A DNA stretch of 64,000 bases from Sinomonas albida. GTDB taxonomy: Bacteria > Actinomycetota > Actinomycetes > Actinomycetales > Micrococcaceae. Location: assembly GCF_004919045.1 (NCBI RefSeq), contig NZ_SWDW01000013.1, forward strand, positions 1-64,000, in the 5' to 3' direction. A program made the position numbers and the translations under genes. Positions 50,616 to 59,638 of this stretch are shown here, piece by piece; position 1 is the stretch's first letter; each line of letters begins with the position of its first letter. The notes under the pieces are model-generated. The model worked only from the letters and a program-made list of their open reading frames with translations. It was not told where the DNA came from and ran no database searches.

Positions 50616-51503
50616 GTGAGCGATGAAGGCAATCTCCTGGGCGAGTTCCTGCGCGCCCGCCGCGAGCTTGTCTCGCCGGGCACTGTCGGCATCCCGATCC
50701 AGCGCAACCGCCGCGTCGCGGGACTGCGACGAGAAGAGGTCGCCATGCTGGCGGGGGTGAGCGCGGAGTACTACCTCAGGCTGGAGCAGGGCCGCGACCG
50801 CAACCCTTCGGCGCAGGTGCTCGCATCGATTGCGCGGGTGCTGCAGCTCGACGAGGAAGCCACCGCCCACCTCATGGGGCTCGCCTCTGCCGACCAGACG
50901 CGGCGCAGGCCGCGCCGATCCCGCCCCGAAACGCTGCCCGCGAGCCTCGAAGCGCTCGTTCCGCAGCTTCCCTTCCCGGCCTTTGTCGAGGGTCGCTATC
51001 TCGACGTGCTGGCAGCCAACGGCCTTGCGCAGGCCCTCTCGCCCCGGCTCGTGGCCGGCCGCAACCGCCTGCGGGACGTGTTCCTCGATCCCGCGGAACA
51101 GGCGCTCTTCCCCGACTGGGAGGCAGCGGCCGCAGCCCTCATCGCGGGCTTCCGCCGATCCGTCGGGGCCAGCGTCCACGACGCGCGCGTCGTGGAACTC
51201 GTGGGCGAGCTTTCGGTCGCGAGCCCCACGTTCAGCCGGCTGTGGGCGCGTCACGACGTCCGCGAACGCCAAGGTGCCACGCTGACCTTCGAGCATCCCC
51301 AGCTTGGCGAGCTCATGGTGCACCGGGAGAAGCTCATGGTGACGGCAACTGACGGCCTGGTCCTGGTCCTCTACCACGGGGCCCGCTCGTCCGACCGGGA
51401 GAAGCTGGCGCTGGCCGGTGCGATGGCGGCCAGGGCGACGGTGTCGGGCGGCCGGTGCGACGGTGACCGGGGAGAACGGGCCGATGACCACGCCCCAACC
51501 TGA
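50616..51503 (+). CDS. XRE-family regulator with MmyB-like ligand-binding domain
   Basis: This 295-residue protein has an N-terminal XRE helix-turn-helix (RRVAGLRREEVAMLAGVSAEYYLRLEQGR) and the C-terminal MmyB-type domain that binds fatty acids or similar ligands. Its features are FVEGRYLDVLAANGLAQALS, FRRSVGASVHDARVVELVG and FEHPQLGELMVHREKL. Members usually control the neighbouring SDR gene, which fits the divergent epimerase here. The start is GTG 50616. The tail is low in complexity. Confidence 0.9.
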   Translation: MSDEGNLLGEFLRARRELVSPGTVGIPIQRNRRVAGLRREEVAMLAGVSAEYYLRLEQGRDRNPSAQVLASIARVLQLDEEATAHLMGLASADQTRRRPRRSRPETLPASLEALVPQLPFPAFVEGRYLDVLAANGLAQALSPRLVAGRNRLRDVFLDPAEQALFPDWEAAAAALIAGFRRSVGASVHDARVVELVGELSVASPTFSRLWARHDVRERQGATLTFEHPQLGELMVHREKLMVTATDGLVLVLYHGARSSDREKLALAGAMAARATVSGGRCDGDRGERADDHAPT

Positions 51504-51537
51504 CGACGCCCACGGCGGCGGTACCGGCAGAATGCCC

Positions 51538-51582
51538 CTGTGAACCATGCCGCTGTGAACCATGCCTCTGTGAACCGCGAAC
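51538..51582 (+). repeat. Three 15-bp direct repeats at the hydrolase start
   Basis: The units CTGTGAACCATGCCG, CTGTGAACCATGCCT and CTGTGAACCGCGAAC start at 51538, 51553 and 51568. Each carries an in-frame GTG, so there are three candidate starts 15 bases apart. Confidence 0.9.
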
Positions 51583-52397
51583 GCATCCCCTACGGACCGC
51601 ATCCCGACCAGTGGGGCGAGCTGTTCCTCCCAGACGGTGCCGGGGCGGGCATGCCGCTCCGAGGCACGGTCGTGGTGATCCACGGCGGCTACTGGCGCAA
51701 GGCGTACACCGCTGAGCTGGGCGTCCCCGAAGCACTTGACCTCGCCGAGCATGGCTTCGCGGCGTGGAACCTCGAGTACCGCCGGGCCGGTGCAGGCGCC
51801 GGTACGGGGGGTCCTGGTGGGAGGGCGGCCCCCACGGACGACGGCGGGTGGCCCGCCACGTTCCGCGACGTCGCCATGGGCATCGATCACCTCGCGCACG
51901 TCGCAGACCACACGGGCGTCGGCCTGGATCCCGCCCGCGTCGTCGCGCTCGGCCACTCGGCGGGCGGCCACCTTGCCGTCTGGGCCGCCGGCCGGGCCGC
52001 CTACGCAGCCCGCACGGGAGGCGAGGCGCCCGCGGTGCCGCTGGCCGGCGTCGTCAGTCAGGCCGGGATCCTGGACCTCGCCGCGGCCCACCGCCTGCGG
52101 CTCAGCAACGACGCGGTCGCAAACCTCATGGGCGGCCCCGAGTCCGAGCGCCCCGCCGAGTACGCGCTCGCGGACCCGATGCGCCGCCTGCCGATCGGCG
52201 TCCCGGTCCACGCCGTGCACTCGCGCGCCGACGAGGACGCCCCGTTCGAGCTCTCGCGGCGCTACGTCGAGGCCGCCCGCGAGGCCGGTGATCCCGCGGA
52301 ATTGCACGAGACCGCGGGCGATCACTTCGCGCTCATTACGCCCGGCGAGGAGGCCTACGAAACCTGCCGCGCCCTTGTCGCCAGACTGCTACCGTAG
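51540..52397 (+). CDS. Alpha/beta hydrolase
   Basis: This 285-residue protein has the oxyanion motif HGGYW (48-52), the nucleophile elbow GHSAG (Ser140), an Asp in VHSRADEDAP and the His in AGDHFALI. The HGGYW motif is shared with kynurenine formamidase and related esterases. The substrate is unknown. It has no signal peptide. A surface loop at about residues 88-105 contains the dispersed motif (51835-51850, read TDDGGWP). The exact start is ambiguous because of the three repeated GTG codons; GTG 51570 would give the most compact N-terminus. Confidence 0.88.
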   Translation: MNHAAVNHASVNRERIPYGPHPDQWGELFLPDGAGAGMPLRGTVVVIHGGYWRKAYTAELGVPEALDLAEHGFAAWNLEYRRAGAGAGTGGPGGRAAPTDDGGWPATFRDVAMGIDHLAHVADHTGVGLDPARVVALGHSAGGHLAVWAAGRAAYAARTGGEAPAVPLAGVVSQAGILDLAAAHRLRLSNDAVANLMGGPESERPAEYALADPMRRLPIGVPVHAVHSRADEDAPFELSRRYVEAAREAGDPAELHETAGDHFALITPGEEAYETCRALVARLLP

Positions 52398-52402
52398 GGC
52401 CC

Positions 52403-53341
52403 ATGCTGACTGTCATCGGCGAGGGCCTCATTGACGTTGTCCACAAGCCGAACGGCACGGAATCGCATCCGGGAGGCAGCCCCCTCAACGTCGCGATCGG
52501 CCTCGCGCGCCTCGACCACCCGGTCCAGTTCGTGGGCCGCTACGGAGACGACGCCAACGGGCGCCTCCTGACCGAGCACCTCAAGGCCTCCGGGGTGGTG
52601 GTTCCGCTCCCGCCGGACGGTTCGCCCACGTCCGTCGCGATCGCCGAGCTCGACCACAGGGGCGCGGCGACCTATACGTTCGACCTCGACTGGCACCTCC
52701 CCGACCTCCGCGAGCGGTTCTCGACCCTCCTCGGCGCCACCACGCTGCTCCACACCGGCTCGATCGCGACCGTCCTCGAGCCGGGCGCCGCCCAGGTGCT
52801 CTCCGCCGTCGAACGCGCCCGCCCGCGCGCGACCATCGGCTTCGATCCCAACTGCCGCCCCACCATCACGACCGACCGCGAGGCCGTCCGTGGGCTCGTC
52901 GAGCGCTTCGTGGCGCTCGCGGACGTGGTCAAGGCCTCGGACGAGGACCTCGCGTGGCTGTATCCCGCCGTCGACCCGCTCGAATCGGCGCGCCGCTGGA
53001 AGGCGCTCGGCGCACCGGAGGGACCCGCGATCGTCGTCGTGACGCGCGGCGCGGACGGCCCGTGGGGCATCTGCGCGGACGGCGAGGCGCACGTGCCCGC
53101 CGCGAAGGTCCACGTCGCGGACACCGTCGGGGCCGGAGACTCCTTCATGTCCGCGCTCCTGAGCGGCGTCGTGGACCGCGAGCTCGACGGCGCCCAGCGC
53201 CGCGACGAGCTGCGGCGCGTTGACGCCGACGAGCTGCGGCGAATCCTCGACTTCGCGGCCCGCGCGGCCGCCGTGACCGTCTCCCGCCCGGGGGCCAATC
53301 CGCCCACTCGGGCCGAACTGAGGGAAGCCCTCGCTCCGTAG
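52403..53341 (+). CDS. PfkB-family carbohydrate kinase (fructokinase/ribokinase type)
   Basis: This 312-residue protein has the two PfkB signatures: [14 protein letters not shown] near the start, and [14 protein letters not shown] with the catalytic Asp. The middle has [22 protein letters not shown]. It would phosphorylate a sugar in the cytoplasm with ATP. The best match in style is to the fructokinase-like group, but the sugar cannot be fixed. It starts 5 bases after the hydrolase stop, so the two are likely cotranscribed. Confidence 0.88.
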   Translation: MLTVIGEGLIDVVHKPNGTESHPGGSPLNVAIGLARLDHPVQFVGRYGDDANGRLLTEHLKASGVVVPLPPDGSPTSVAIAELDHRGAATYTFDLDWHLPDLRERFSTLLGATTLLHTGSIATVLEPGAAQVLSAVERARPRATIGFDPNCRPTITTDREAVRGLVERFVALADVVKASDEDLAWLYPAVDPLESARRWKALGAPEGPAIVVVTRGADGPWGICADGEAHVPAAKVHVADTVGAGDSFMSALLSGVVDRELDGAQRRDELRRVDADELRRILDFAARAAAVTVSRPGANPPTRAELREALAP

Positions 53342-53406
53342 CAAGCCGGGCGCACGCAGCCGCCCCTTCCCGCACTGACCGCGCACACACCCCAGGAGGA
53401 GCACTC

Positions 53407-53967
53407 ATGGCCAAGCACAACCCGTACAGCGACCTTCCCGAGGTCGAGCCGTTCGCGGTGACGTCGGCGGACATCAGCGACGGCGGGACGCTCAGCGCGA
53501 ACCAGGTGAGCGGCTTCTTCCAGGTCCCCGGCGGAAAGGACCTCTCGCCGCAGCTTGCGTGGTCCGGCGCCCCCGAAGGCACCAAGAGCTACTGCGTCAC
53601 CGTTCTCGATCCGGATGCGCCGACCGGAAGCGGCTTCTGGCACTGGGCCGTCGCGAACCTGCCCGCGACCGTGGACGAGCTGCCCGAGGGCGCGGGCGGC
53701 AGCCCCGACGGGATGGGACCCGCAGACTCGGACGCGAGCCTCCCCGAGGGCGCGTTCGAGCTCAGGAACGACGCCGGGTACGCGGGCTTCGTGGGCGCCG
53801 CACCGCCGCAGGGCCACGGCCCGCACCGCTACATCGTGACGGTGCACGCGGTCGACGTCGAGCGGCTCGACGTCGGCCCGGATGCCTCGCCCGCGCTCCT
53901 CGGCTTCAACCTCTTCTTCCACACCCTCGGCCGGGCGCAGCTCACCGGCTACTTCGAGATCCCGTGA
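53407..53967 (+). CDS. YbhB/YbcL-type phosphatidylethanolamine-binding-like protein
   Basis: This 186-residue protein has the PEBP fold: [29 protein letters not shown] with the ligand-site DPDAP, then [28 protein letters not shown]. Bacterial members are cytoplasmic and their ligand is unknown; one homologue inhibits a protease-like enzyme. GGAGGAGCACTC precedes ATG 53407. It overlaps the next gene by 4 bases (GTGA). Confidence 0.92.
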   Translation: MAKHNPYSDLPEVEPFAVTSADISDGGTLSANQVSGFFQVPGGKDLSPQLAWSGAPEGTKSYCVTVLDPDAPTGSGFWHWAVANLPATVDELPEGAGGSPDGMGPADSDASLPEGAFELRNDAGYAGFVGAAPPQGHGPHRYIVTVHAVDVERLDVGPDASPALLGFNLFFHTLGRAQLTGYFEIP

Positions 53968-54776
53968 GGCTCGTCGCCAGCGACATCGACGGCACGATCC
54001 TGAGCCGCGAGGGCCTCATCTCCCAGCGGACGGTCCGGGCGTTCGAGGCGTGCGAGGCGGCCGGCGTCGCGGTCGTGTTCGTCACGGGCCGCCCGGCGCG
54101 GTGGCTCACCCCGCTGAGCGAGCAGCTTGAGCACACGGGGACGGTCATCTGCTCGAACGGCGCGCTCGTGTTCGACCTCGCGACGATGTCGGTGGTCTCG
54201 TCCCGCGCGATCTCGCGCTCAACGGTGCTCGAGGTGCGCGACATCGTGCGGGGCCTGTTCCCGGAGTCGGTCTTCGCGGCCGAGACCCCCGCGGAGTTCT
54301 TCATGGAACCCGGCTTCGTGGAGGCCCGGCGCGAGCATCAGCTCGAGCACGTCCGCCAGGGGGAGATCGAGGACCTCGTCGCGGGCGACGACGTGGTCAA
54401 GTTCATGGCGAAGATCGAGGGCCTTTCGGCTGAGGACTACTTCCGCGCGGTCGCGCCGCACATCGCGCACCTCGTGTCGGTGACCCACTCGGCGCTGGAC
54501 GTCACGATGCTCGAGATCGCGCCGCTCGGCGTCAACAAGGCGGTCACGCTGGCCGAGTACGCGCACGCGCTCGGCGTTCCCCCGGAGGACGTCGTCGCCT
54601 TCGGGGACATGCCGAACGACGTCGAGATGCTGACCTGGGCGGGCGAGGGCTACGCGATGCAGTCGGGCCATCCGCGCGCCTTGGCCGCGACGACGCTCCA
54701 CGCTCCGGGGATCGAGGACGACGGCGTCGCCCAGGTTCTCGAGCGGAAGCTCGCCGAGGTGCGGCGGGCCGGCTGA
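53964..54776 (+). CDS. HAD-superfamily Cof-type phosphatase
   Basis: This 270-residue protein has HAD motif I DIDGTIL, motif II in FVTGRP, motif III Lys in [10 protein letters not shown] and motif [12 protein letters not shown]. The cap domain is of the Cof (IIB) type. Such enzymes dephosphorylate sugar phosphates and cofactors such as FMN or PLP in the cytoplasm. GTG 53964 overlaps the PEBP stop, so the two are translationally coupled. With the PfkB gene it may be part of a small sugar-phosphate group. Confidence 0.92.
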   Translation: MRLVASDIDGTILSREGLISQRTVRAFEACEAAGVAVVFVTGRPARWLTPLSEQLEHTGTVICSNGALVFDLATMSVVSSRAISRSTVLEVRDIVRGLFPESVFAAETPAEFFMEPGFVEARREHQLEHVRQGEIEDLVAGDDVVKFMAKIEGLSAEDYFRAVAPHIAHLVSVTHSALDVTMLEIAPLGVNKAVTLAEYAHALGVPPEDVVAFGDMPNDVEMLTWAGEGYAMQSGHPRALAATTLHAPGIEDDGVAQVLERKLAEVRRAG

Positions 54777-54783
54777 GCCCGGG

Positions 54784-54939
54784 GGCGGTTCACCCGGTCG
54801 GTGGATTCCGACCACGATCGAGCCGTGAGGCGGTTCATCCGGCCTCGGGATTCCGACCACGATCGAGCCGTGAGGAGGCGGATTCGGCGGCGCGTCGCGA
54901 AGACACGCCGCCGAAGCTGTCTCAGTCCCGGTCGGAATC
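54784..54939. repeat. Palindromic intergenic element, copy B, with a 45-bp tandem duplication
   Basis: Two 45-bp tandem units (54784-54828 and 54829-54873) each contain GATTCCGACCACGATCGAG. The second GATTCCGACC (54849-54858) and GGTCGGAATC (54930-54939) bound a 91-bp palindromic element with a central GGCGGCG..CGCCGCC hairpin. It is the inverse of the element at 24584-24673. It lies between the convergent HAD and metallophosphoesterase genes. Confidence 0.85.
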
Positions 54940-54972
54940 TGCGCGGGGTTCGGGCCTAGGCAGTCGCCGAGG

Positions 54973-55812
54973 TCAGGCCTTCGCCAGAACCGTGTCGACC
55001 GACGCCTTCACGTCGTCGAGCTCGGTCATGAGCGCGTCGTGGACGCCGGGGACCCGGAGGAGCTCGACGGTGACGTTGCCGCCGTCGATCGTGTACTCGA
55101 CGATGCCGAGCTGCTGCGTGACCGGGTCGCCGAGGCCAAGATCGCCTGCGCCGGCCATGAACGCCGTGCTCGGGGCCCAGACCTCGAGCGCGCCGCCGCG
55201 CTGCTTCGTCCGGAAGCAGTGGAGGTGGCCGGTGCCCACGGACTTGAGGTTCACGCGCTCGAGGTGCTCCAGGAGGAGCGCGCCGGACTCGCGGATGTCG
55301 AGGTTGTGGTCGCTGTTCTCCACGACGGTCCAGAGCGGCTTGTGCTGGAAGAGCAGGACCGGGCGCTCAGAGCCGATGCCGCTTACGGTCTCCTCGATCC
55401 ACTCCCACTGCCGCGCCTCGTCGTCGATGCCCGAACCGAAGACCTCGCTGTTGAGGCCCAGGAGCGTGACGTCGCCGAGGTCCACTCGCCACTGAGCCGG
55501 GCCGAAGACCTCCGTGAACGCGCCGACACGCTCGGACGTGACGACCTGGCCCTGCCACGCGTGCTCCGCGGGCTCGCCGATGTCGTGGTTCCCGGGGAGC
55601 ACGCGGTACGGCGTGCGGAGCTCCGAGAGCAGGCCGTGGGCGTGCTCGCGGTCCTCGGCGTTGTCGGGATCGATCACCACGACGTCGCCCGTGTGCACCA
55701 CAAAGTCGGGGCGCAGCACGTTGTCGATGTAGTCGATGACCTTCCGCGCGGCCTCAGACGTGGACTCGACGGATGCGCCGAGGTGGGTGTCGGAAATCTG
55801 GACGATCTTCAT
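54973..55812 (-). CDS. Cytoplasmic metallophosphoesterase (second of two in the importer operon)
   Basis: This 279-residue calcineurin-like enzyme starts MKIVQISDTHLG with metal ligands Asp8 and His10, then Asp43 (HTGDVVV), Asn75-His76 (PGNHD), a His in LFQHKPL and GTGHLHCF. The dimetal site is complete. There is no signal peptide, so it acts inside the cell. Family members hydrolyse cyclic nucleotides, glycerophosphodiesters and other phosphodiesters. It is the last gene of the importer operon, behind a G-rich spacer. ATG 55812 has no strong ribosome-binding site. Confidence 0.88.
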   Translation of the reverse strand: MKIVQISDTHLGASVESTSEAARKVIDYIDNVLRPDFVVHTGDVVVIDPDNAEDREHAHGLLSELRTPYRVLPGNHDIGEPAEHAWQGQVVTSERVGAFTEVFGPAQWRVDLGDVTLLGLNSEVFGSGIDDEARQWEWIEETVSGIGSERPVLLFQHKPLWTVVENSDHNLDIRESGALLLEHLERVNLKSVGTGHLHCFRTKQRGGALEVWAPSTAFMAGAGDLGLGDPVTQQLGIVEYTIDGGNVTVELLRVPGVHDALMTELDDVKASVDTVLAKA

Positions 55813-55830
55813 GCCGGTTCTCGCTTTCGC

Positions 55831-55912
55831 TGGGGGATGGGCGGGGCGGGTTGGGGTTGGGGGACGGGCGGGTCGGGTTGGGGAATGGGCTGGACGGGTT
55901 GGGGGATGGGCT
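55831..55912. repeat. G-rich degenerate tandem spacer
   Basis: Runs of three to five G on the plus strand repeat in the form GGGCGGG(T/C)..GGGTTGGGG over 80 bases, in the 104-base gap between the second permease gene and the last metallophosphoesterase gene. It contains no gene. It could form G-quadruplex DNA on the non-transcript strand. Confidence 0.75.
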
Positions 55913-55916
55913 GCAG

Positions 55917-56831
55917 CTACTTGAGCCCTGAGCGCACGAACGCGTCCACGACGTAGCGCTGCAGGAAGATGTAGATGAGGAAGATCGGGAGGCACGCGAT
56001 CGTGCTGGCCGCCATGATCGCGCCCCAGTTGTTGCCTTCGGCCCCGAGGAAGGCCCGGATGCCCACCTGGATGAGCGCCGTGGACTTCTGCATGATGAGC
56101 GAGGGCCACAGGTATTCGTTCCACGCGCTGATGAAGAGCATGATCGCGAGCGCCGCGAGGGCCGGGCGGAGGTTCGGCACGACGACCTGCCACAGCGCCT
56201 GCCACGACGAGCGGCCGTCCATCTGCGCCGCATCGAGGAGCTCCTTGGGGAACGACTCGAGGTGCTGGCGCAGCATCATGACCGCGAACGCCGAGCACAG
56301 CTGCGGCAGGACCACGCCGGCCACCGTGTTGAGCAGGCCCATCTGGGAGACGAGCAGGTAGTTCGGGATCATCGTGACCTGGAACGGCACGAGCCACGAG
56401 CCCACGAACAGCAGGTACAGGACCTTCTTGCCGCGGAAGCTCCACCGCGCGAATCCGTAGGAGGCGAGGATCGCGACCAGAAGCTGCGCCGCCGCGAGGG
56501 CGAGGGCCATGCCGAACGTGCTCGCGAGCATGCTCCCGATCGGGATCTGCTGCCACACCGTCACGAAGTTCTCGAGGCTCACGGGGCCCGGAAGCGGGTT
56601 CGTGGAGAGCGCGTCGCTGTTGGGGCGGAACGCCGTGACGAACATCCAGTAGACCGGGTAGATCGACACGAGCGCGAGGACAGCCAGCAGCGCGTGGGCA
56701 GGCAGGCTCGCGATGGCCTTGCTGCGCGCGCGGGAGGCGAGCCCGCGCTGGGCGGAGGCGGCGCCGTCGTCCGTCGTCGGTGCGGCGGGCGGGAAGGCCT
56801 GGGCGGGCGAGGTGGCGAGGACAAAAGCCAT
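55917..56831 (-). CDS. ABC importer permease, MalG-like
   Basis: This 304-residue protein has six helices and the C-terminal EAA loop (ELLDAAQMDGRSSWQALWQVVVPNLRPAL region, with AAQMDG as the core). This fits the carbohydrate/glycerol-phosphate (CUT1) importer class. A low-complexity cytoplasmic N-terminus of about 40 residues contains the dispersed motif (56761-56773, read TDDGAAS). It follows the first permease gene by 15 bases. ATG 56831 is preceded by GAAGGAACATC. Confidence 0.92.
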   Translation of the reverse strand: MAFVLATSPAQAFPPAAPTTDDGAASAQRGLASRARSKAIASLPAHALLAVLALVSIYPVYWMFVTAFRPNSDALSTNPLPGPVSLENFVTVWQQIPIGSMLASTFGMALALAAAQLLVAILASYGFARWSFRGKKVLYLLFVGSWLVPFQVTMIPNYLLVSQMGLLNTVAGVVLPQLCSAFAVMMLRQHLESFPKELLDAAQMDGRSSWQALWQVVVPNLRPALAALAIMLFISAWNEYLWPSLIMQKSTALIQVGIRAFLGAEGNNWGAIMAASTIACLPIFLIYIFLQRYVVDAFVRSGLK

Positions 56832-56846
56832 GATGTTCCTTCTGAC

Positions 56847-57833
56847 CTAGTTGTCGTGGAAGCTGAGCTTCTCGGACAGTTCCACGAACACGAGTGCCAC
56901 GATGCCGAAGCCCACGAAGAAGAGCATGCCCGCGGCCGAGGAGAGGCCTGCGTCGAAGTTGCGGAAGCCGAACTGGTAGAGCAGGTAGTAGATGTTCGTG
57001 GACGAGTTGCCCGGACCGCCGCCGGTCACGAGGTCGATGATCGGGTACGTCCACTGCGCCGAGAGCAGGATGGTCATGAGCGCGAGGAAGACGAGCGACG
57101 GCGAGAGCAGCGGGAGGATGATCCGCCACGTGATCTGGCGCTGGTTCGCGCCATCGATCGACGCCGCCGCCGCATAGTCCGGGCTGATGCCCGCGAGGCC
57201 CGCCGAGACGACCAGGACGCCGAAGCCGAGCATCTGCCAGCCCACGATGACGATCACGGACGTCATCGCGGCGTTGGGGTCGCGGAAGACGTTGTCCATG
57301 GGCACGCCGAGGGTCGCGGCGATCGCGGGGATCGTGCCGCCGTCGGGGGCGAACAGCCAGCGCCAGACCGCGCTCGTCGCGACCGGCGTGACGAGGAACG
57401 GGACGAAGATGAGCGCCTGGTAGAACGTGCGGGCCTTGCCCTTGACCTTGCGGGAGAGCAGGGCGAACAGGACCGGGAGCGCCACGGAGATGCCGAGGAA
57501 CGCGAGGATGTACGCCACCGTGTTCGTGAGCGCCTGGTGGAGCTCGGGCAGGCTCAGGACCTTCTGGTACTTCTGCACCCCGACGAAGACCTTGGGCCGG
57601 GTCGGGATGAGGTTCCAGTCCTGGAACGAGAGCCCGGCCGTCTGAACGAGCGGCCAGTACGTCCACAGGAGCAGGAGGATCACGGCCGGAAGGACGTAGA
57701 GATAGGGCACCCAGGTGCCGCTCGGCCGACGACGGCGAAGGGCGGCAGTGCGGGCGGGGCGCCCTCCGGCCGGACCGACGACGGCGGGGCTCGCCTGGAG
57801 TGCCGCCGCCGGCCCGGAGACTTCAGTGAACAT
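56847..57833 (-). CDS. ABC importer permease, MalF-like
   Basis: This 328-residue protein has six helices and the EAA loop AAASIDGANQRQITWRIILP. It pairs with the MalG-like permease to form the transmembrane pore. The N-terminal 40 residues are cytoplasmic and contain two dispersed-motif copies (57726-57737, 57775-57788). It belongs to the CUT1 class by length and topology. It follows the metallophosphoesterase gene by 44 bases. Confidence 0.92.
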   Translation of the reverse strand: MFTEVSGPAAALQASPAVVGPAGGRPARTAALRRRRPSGTWVPYLYVLPAVILLLLWTYWPLVQTAGLSFQDWNLIPTRPKVFVGVQKYQKVLSLPELHQALTNTVAYILAFLGISVALPVLFALLSRKVKGKARTFYQALIFVPFLVTPVATSAVWRWLFAPDGGTIPAIAATLGVPMDNVFRDPNAAMTSVIVIVGWQMLGFGVLVVSAGLAGISPDYAAAASIDGANQRQITWRIILPLLSPSLVFLALMTILLSAQWTYPIIDLVTGGGPGNSSTNIYYLLYQFGFRNFDAGLSSAAGMLFFVGFGIVALVFVELSEKLSFHDN

Positions 57834-57877
57834 GATTCGATTCCTGTCGGTGCGGGTCTTTCCCAGTTGGCACTTGA

Positions 57878-58768
57878 CTAGTGCGAGGCCGTCATCTCAG
57901 CGGTGGCCTCTTCGAGGCTCATCTGCTGGAACGCCCGCATCTGCTCGGCCGTGACCTCGTAGACGGTCGCGAACTCGCCGATCGGCACGACCGTGTTGAG
58001 CACTCGGTCGTTGAAGACGTGCACGAGGTTGAACGCCTGGGCGCCGTTCTGGCCCCGCATCGCGCCCGGCTCGACGTTGACGTCCTGCGTGTAGCACGTG
58101 GCGGAGGCCACCGAGACCGGGACGCCGGCGAACGTGCTGAACGTCGAGAAGTGGAAGTGGCCGCCGAGAATCCCCCGCACGTCCGTGCCGCGGATGGCCT
58201 CCTCGAAGCGGGCCTGGTCGCGCAGCTCGAACATCTCGATCATGCTGTGCGTCGAGGGCACGGGCGGGTGGTGGAGGGCGATGAGCGAGCCGTGCGGGGC
58301 CGGCGTCGCGAGGACGTCCTTGAGCCACGCGAGCTGCTCGTCGCTGATCTCGCCGTAGTGGTGGCCGGGGACCGTCGAGTCGAGCGCGATGATGCGGAGG
58401 CCGTTGACGTCGTGGACCATGTCCACCGACTCCTCGCCCGCCTCGGAGTCGAGGAGGATGCGGCGGAACGGGGTGCGCGTGTCGTGGTTGCCCATGACCC
58501 AGATGACCTTCGCGCCGATCTCGGCGGCGGCCGGCTCGACGAGGTTCTTCAGGCGGGTGTACGCGTCCTCGCGGCCCGTGTCGGCGAGGTCGCCCGTGAA
58601 GACGATCGCCTCGGGGCGGGCCTTGGCCTTCGCGAAGTCCTTGAACAGCTGGCGGAGGTTCTCATCGCTGTCCACCTTGCCGTGGAGGAGCTCGTTGTCG
58701 GCCACGAAGTGGGTGTCGCTGATGTGGAGGATGAAGTGCTCGGGGGCCGGGTACTGATGCGTGCTCAT
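57878..58768 (-). CDS. Cytoplasmic metallophosphoesterase (first of two in the importer operon)
   Basis: This 296-residue calcineurin-like enzyme has Asp18 and His20 (ISDTHF), Asp60 (FTGDLADTG), Asn94-His95 (MGNHDTR), His in ALHHPPVP and GGHFHFS. It resembles the class III cyclic nucleotide phosphodiesterase / GpdQ group. It has no signal peptide. It lies between the PTP gene and the first permease gene. ATG 58768 is preceded by GAAGGAGAACATCC. Confidence 0.9.
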   Translation of the reverse strand: MSTHQYPAPEHFILHISDTHFVADNELLHGKVDSDENLRQLFKDFAKAKARPEAIVFTGDLADTGREDAYTRLKNLVEPAAAEIGAKVIWVMGNHDTRTPFRRILLDSEAGEESVDMVHDVNGLRIIALDSTVPGHHYGEISDEQLAWLKDVLATPAPHGSLIALHHPPVPSTHSMIEMFELRDQARFEEAIRGTDVRGILGGHFHFSTFSTFAGVPVSVASATCYTQDVNVEPGAMRGQNGAQAFNLVHVFNDRVLNTVVPIGEFATVYEVTAEQMRAFQQMSLEEATAEMTASH

Positions 58769-58788
58769 GGATGTTCTCCTTCGAGAAG

Positions 58789-59622
58789 TCAGTTCTGCGA
58801 TGCGGGGGAGGCCGGGACGGTGAGGACGTCGCGGAGCCGCGCGAGTTCCTCGTCGCCGAAGCCGTGGGCCTTGAGGAGGCCGGCGGCGTTTCCGTAGGTC
58901 GCGTCGATGAGGTCCAGGGCCTCGGCGAGCACGGGGGCGGGGCTCGCGACGATGAGGTCGCGCGTCTCGTCCGTCATCGGGCCCTGGACGTGTTGCGCGA
59001 CGGCGGCCAGCATGGCGTCCGTCCACGGTCCGCTGAGGTTCTTGCCGCTCGTGGCGTAGTCCGCGAGGACCTGCTCGCGGTCCACGCCGACGGCCAGGAG
59101 CGCCGTCGCGATGACAAGACCCGTGCGGTCCTTCCCGGCCGTGCAGTGGACCAGGACGGGACCCTCTCCCGAGGCAGCGATGAGGCGCACGGCTCCGGCG
59201 ATCCGGTCCGCGTGCTCCTGCACGATGAGCCGGTACACGGCCGCGAGGCTCACGAGGGCCTCGGATGTCGGGACCCGACGCGCGGGGAAGATCGGGTAGT
59301 GCGCGACCTTGAGGGCGAGCCCGTCGACGGCGCTCGGGGAGGTGGCGAGCTCGGTCTCGTCGCGGAGGTCGATGACCGTCGCGATGCCGAGCTCAGCCAT
59401 GCTCGTGCGGCCGGCGTCCGTGAGCCGGTGGAGGGCGTCCGAGCGGAACAGCTTGCCGTCCCGGACCGTGCGGCCGCCCTCGGCGGCGTATCCGCCCGTG
59501 GTGCGGAAGTTGTACGTGCCGTCCACCGGGAGCGCGGGGTTCGCAGCCGGGGCTGGCGTCTCGGTGGTGGGGACAGTAGTGGGCGCAGTAGTGGGTGCTG
59601 CAGTAGTGGGCGCGGTGGCCAT
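58789..59622 (-). CDS. Tyrosine-phosphatase-like enzyme (Y_phosphatase3, MptpB-type)
   Basis: This 277-residue protein has the NFRTTGGYA segment (38-46) and the active-site P-loop HCTAGKDRTG (Cys160, Arg166) of the bacterial PTP group that includes MptpB. MptpB also removes phosphate from phosphoinositides. The first 25 residues are a Thr/Pro/Ala repeat. It has no signal peptide, so it is cytoplasmic. Its position inside an importer operon suggests a metabolic rather than a signalling substrate. RBS GGAAGAC precedes ATG 59622. Confidence 0.88.
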   Translation of the reverse strand: MATAPTTAAPTTAPTTVPTTETPAPAANPALPVDGTYNFRTTGGYAAEGGRTVRDGKLFRSDALHRLTDAGRTSMAELGIATVIDLRDETELATSPSAVDGLALKVAHYPIFPARRVPTSEALVSLAAVYRLIVQEHADRIAGAVRLIAASGEGPVLVHCTAGKDRTGLVIATALLAVGVDREQVLADYATSGKNLSGPWTDAMLAAVAQHVQGPMTDETRDLIVASPAPVLAEALDLIDATYGNAAGLLKAHGFGDEELARLRDVLTVPASPASQN

Positions 59623-59638
59623 GGGTGTCTTCCTTGCC

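Noticed and set aside
54973-57666. A single 897-residue reading of the metallophosphoesterase and both permease regions
   Set aside because: Only the last 279 residues are protein-like; the rest is an out-of-frame reading of the permease genes, and the real start is ATG 55812.
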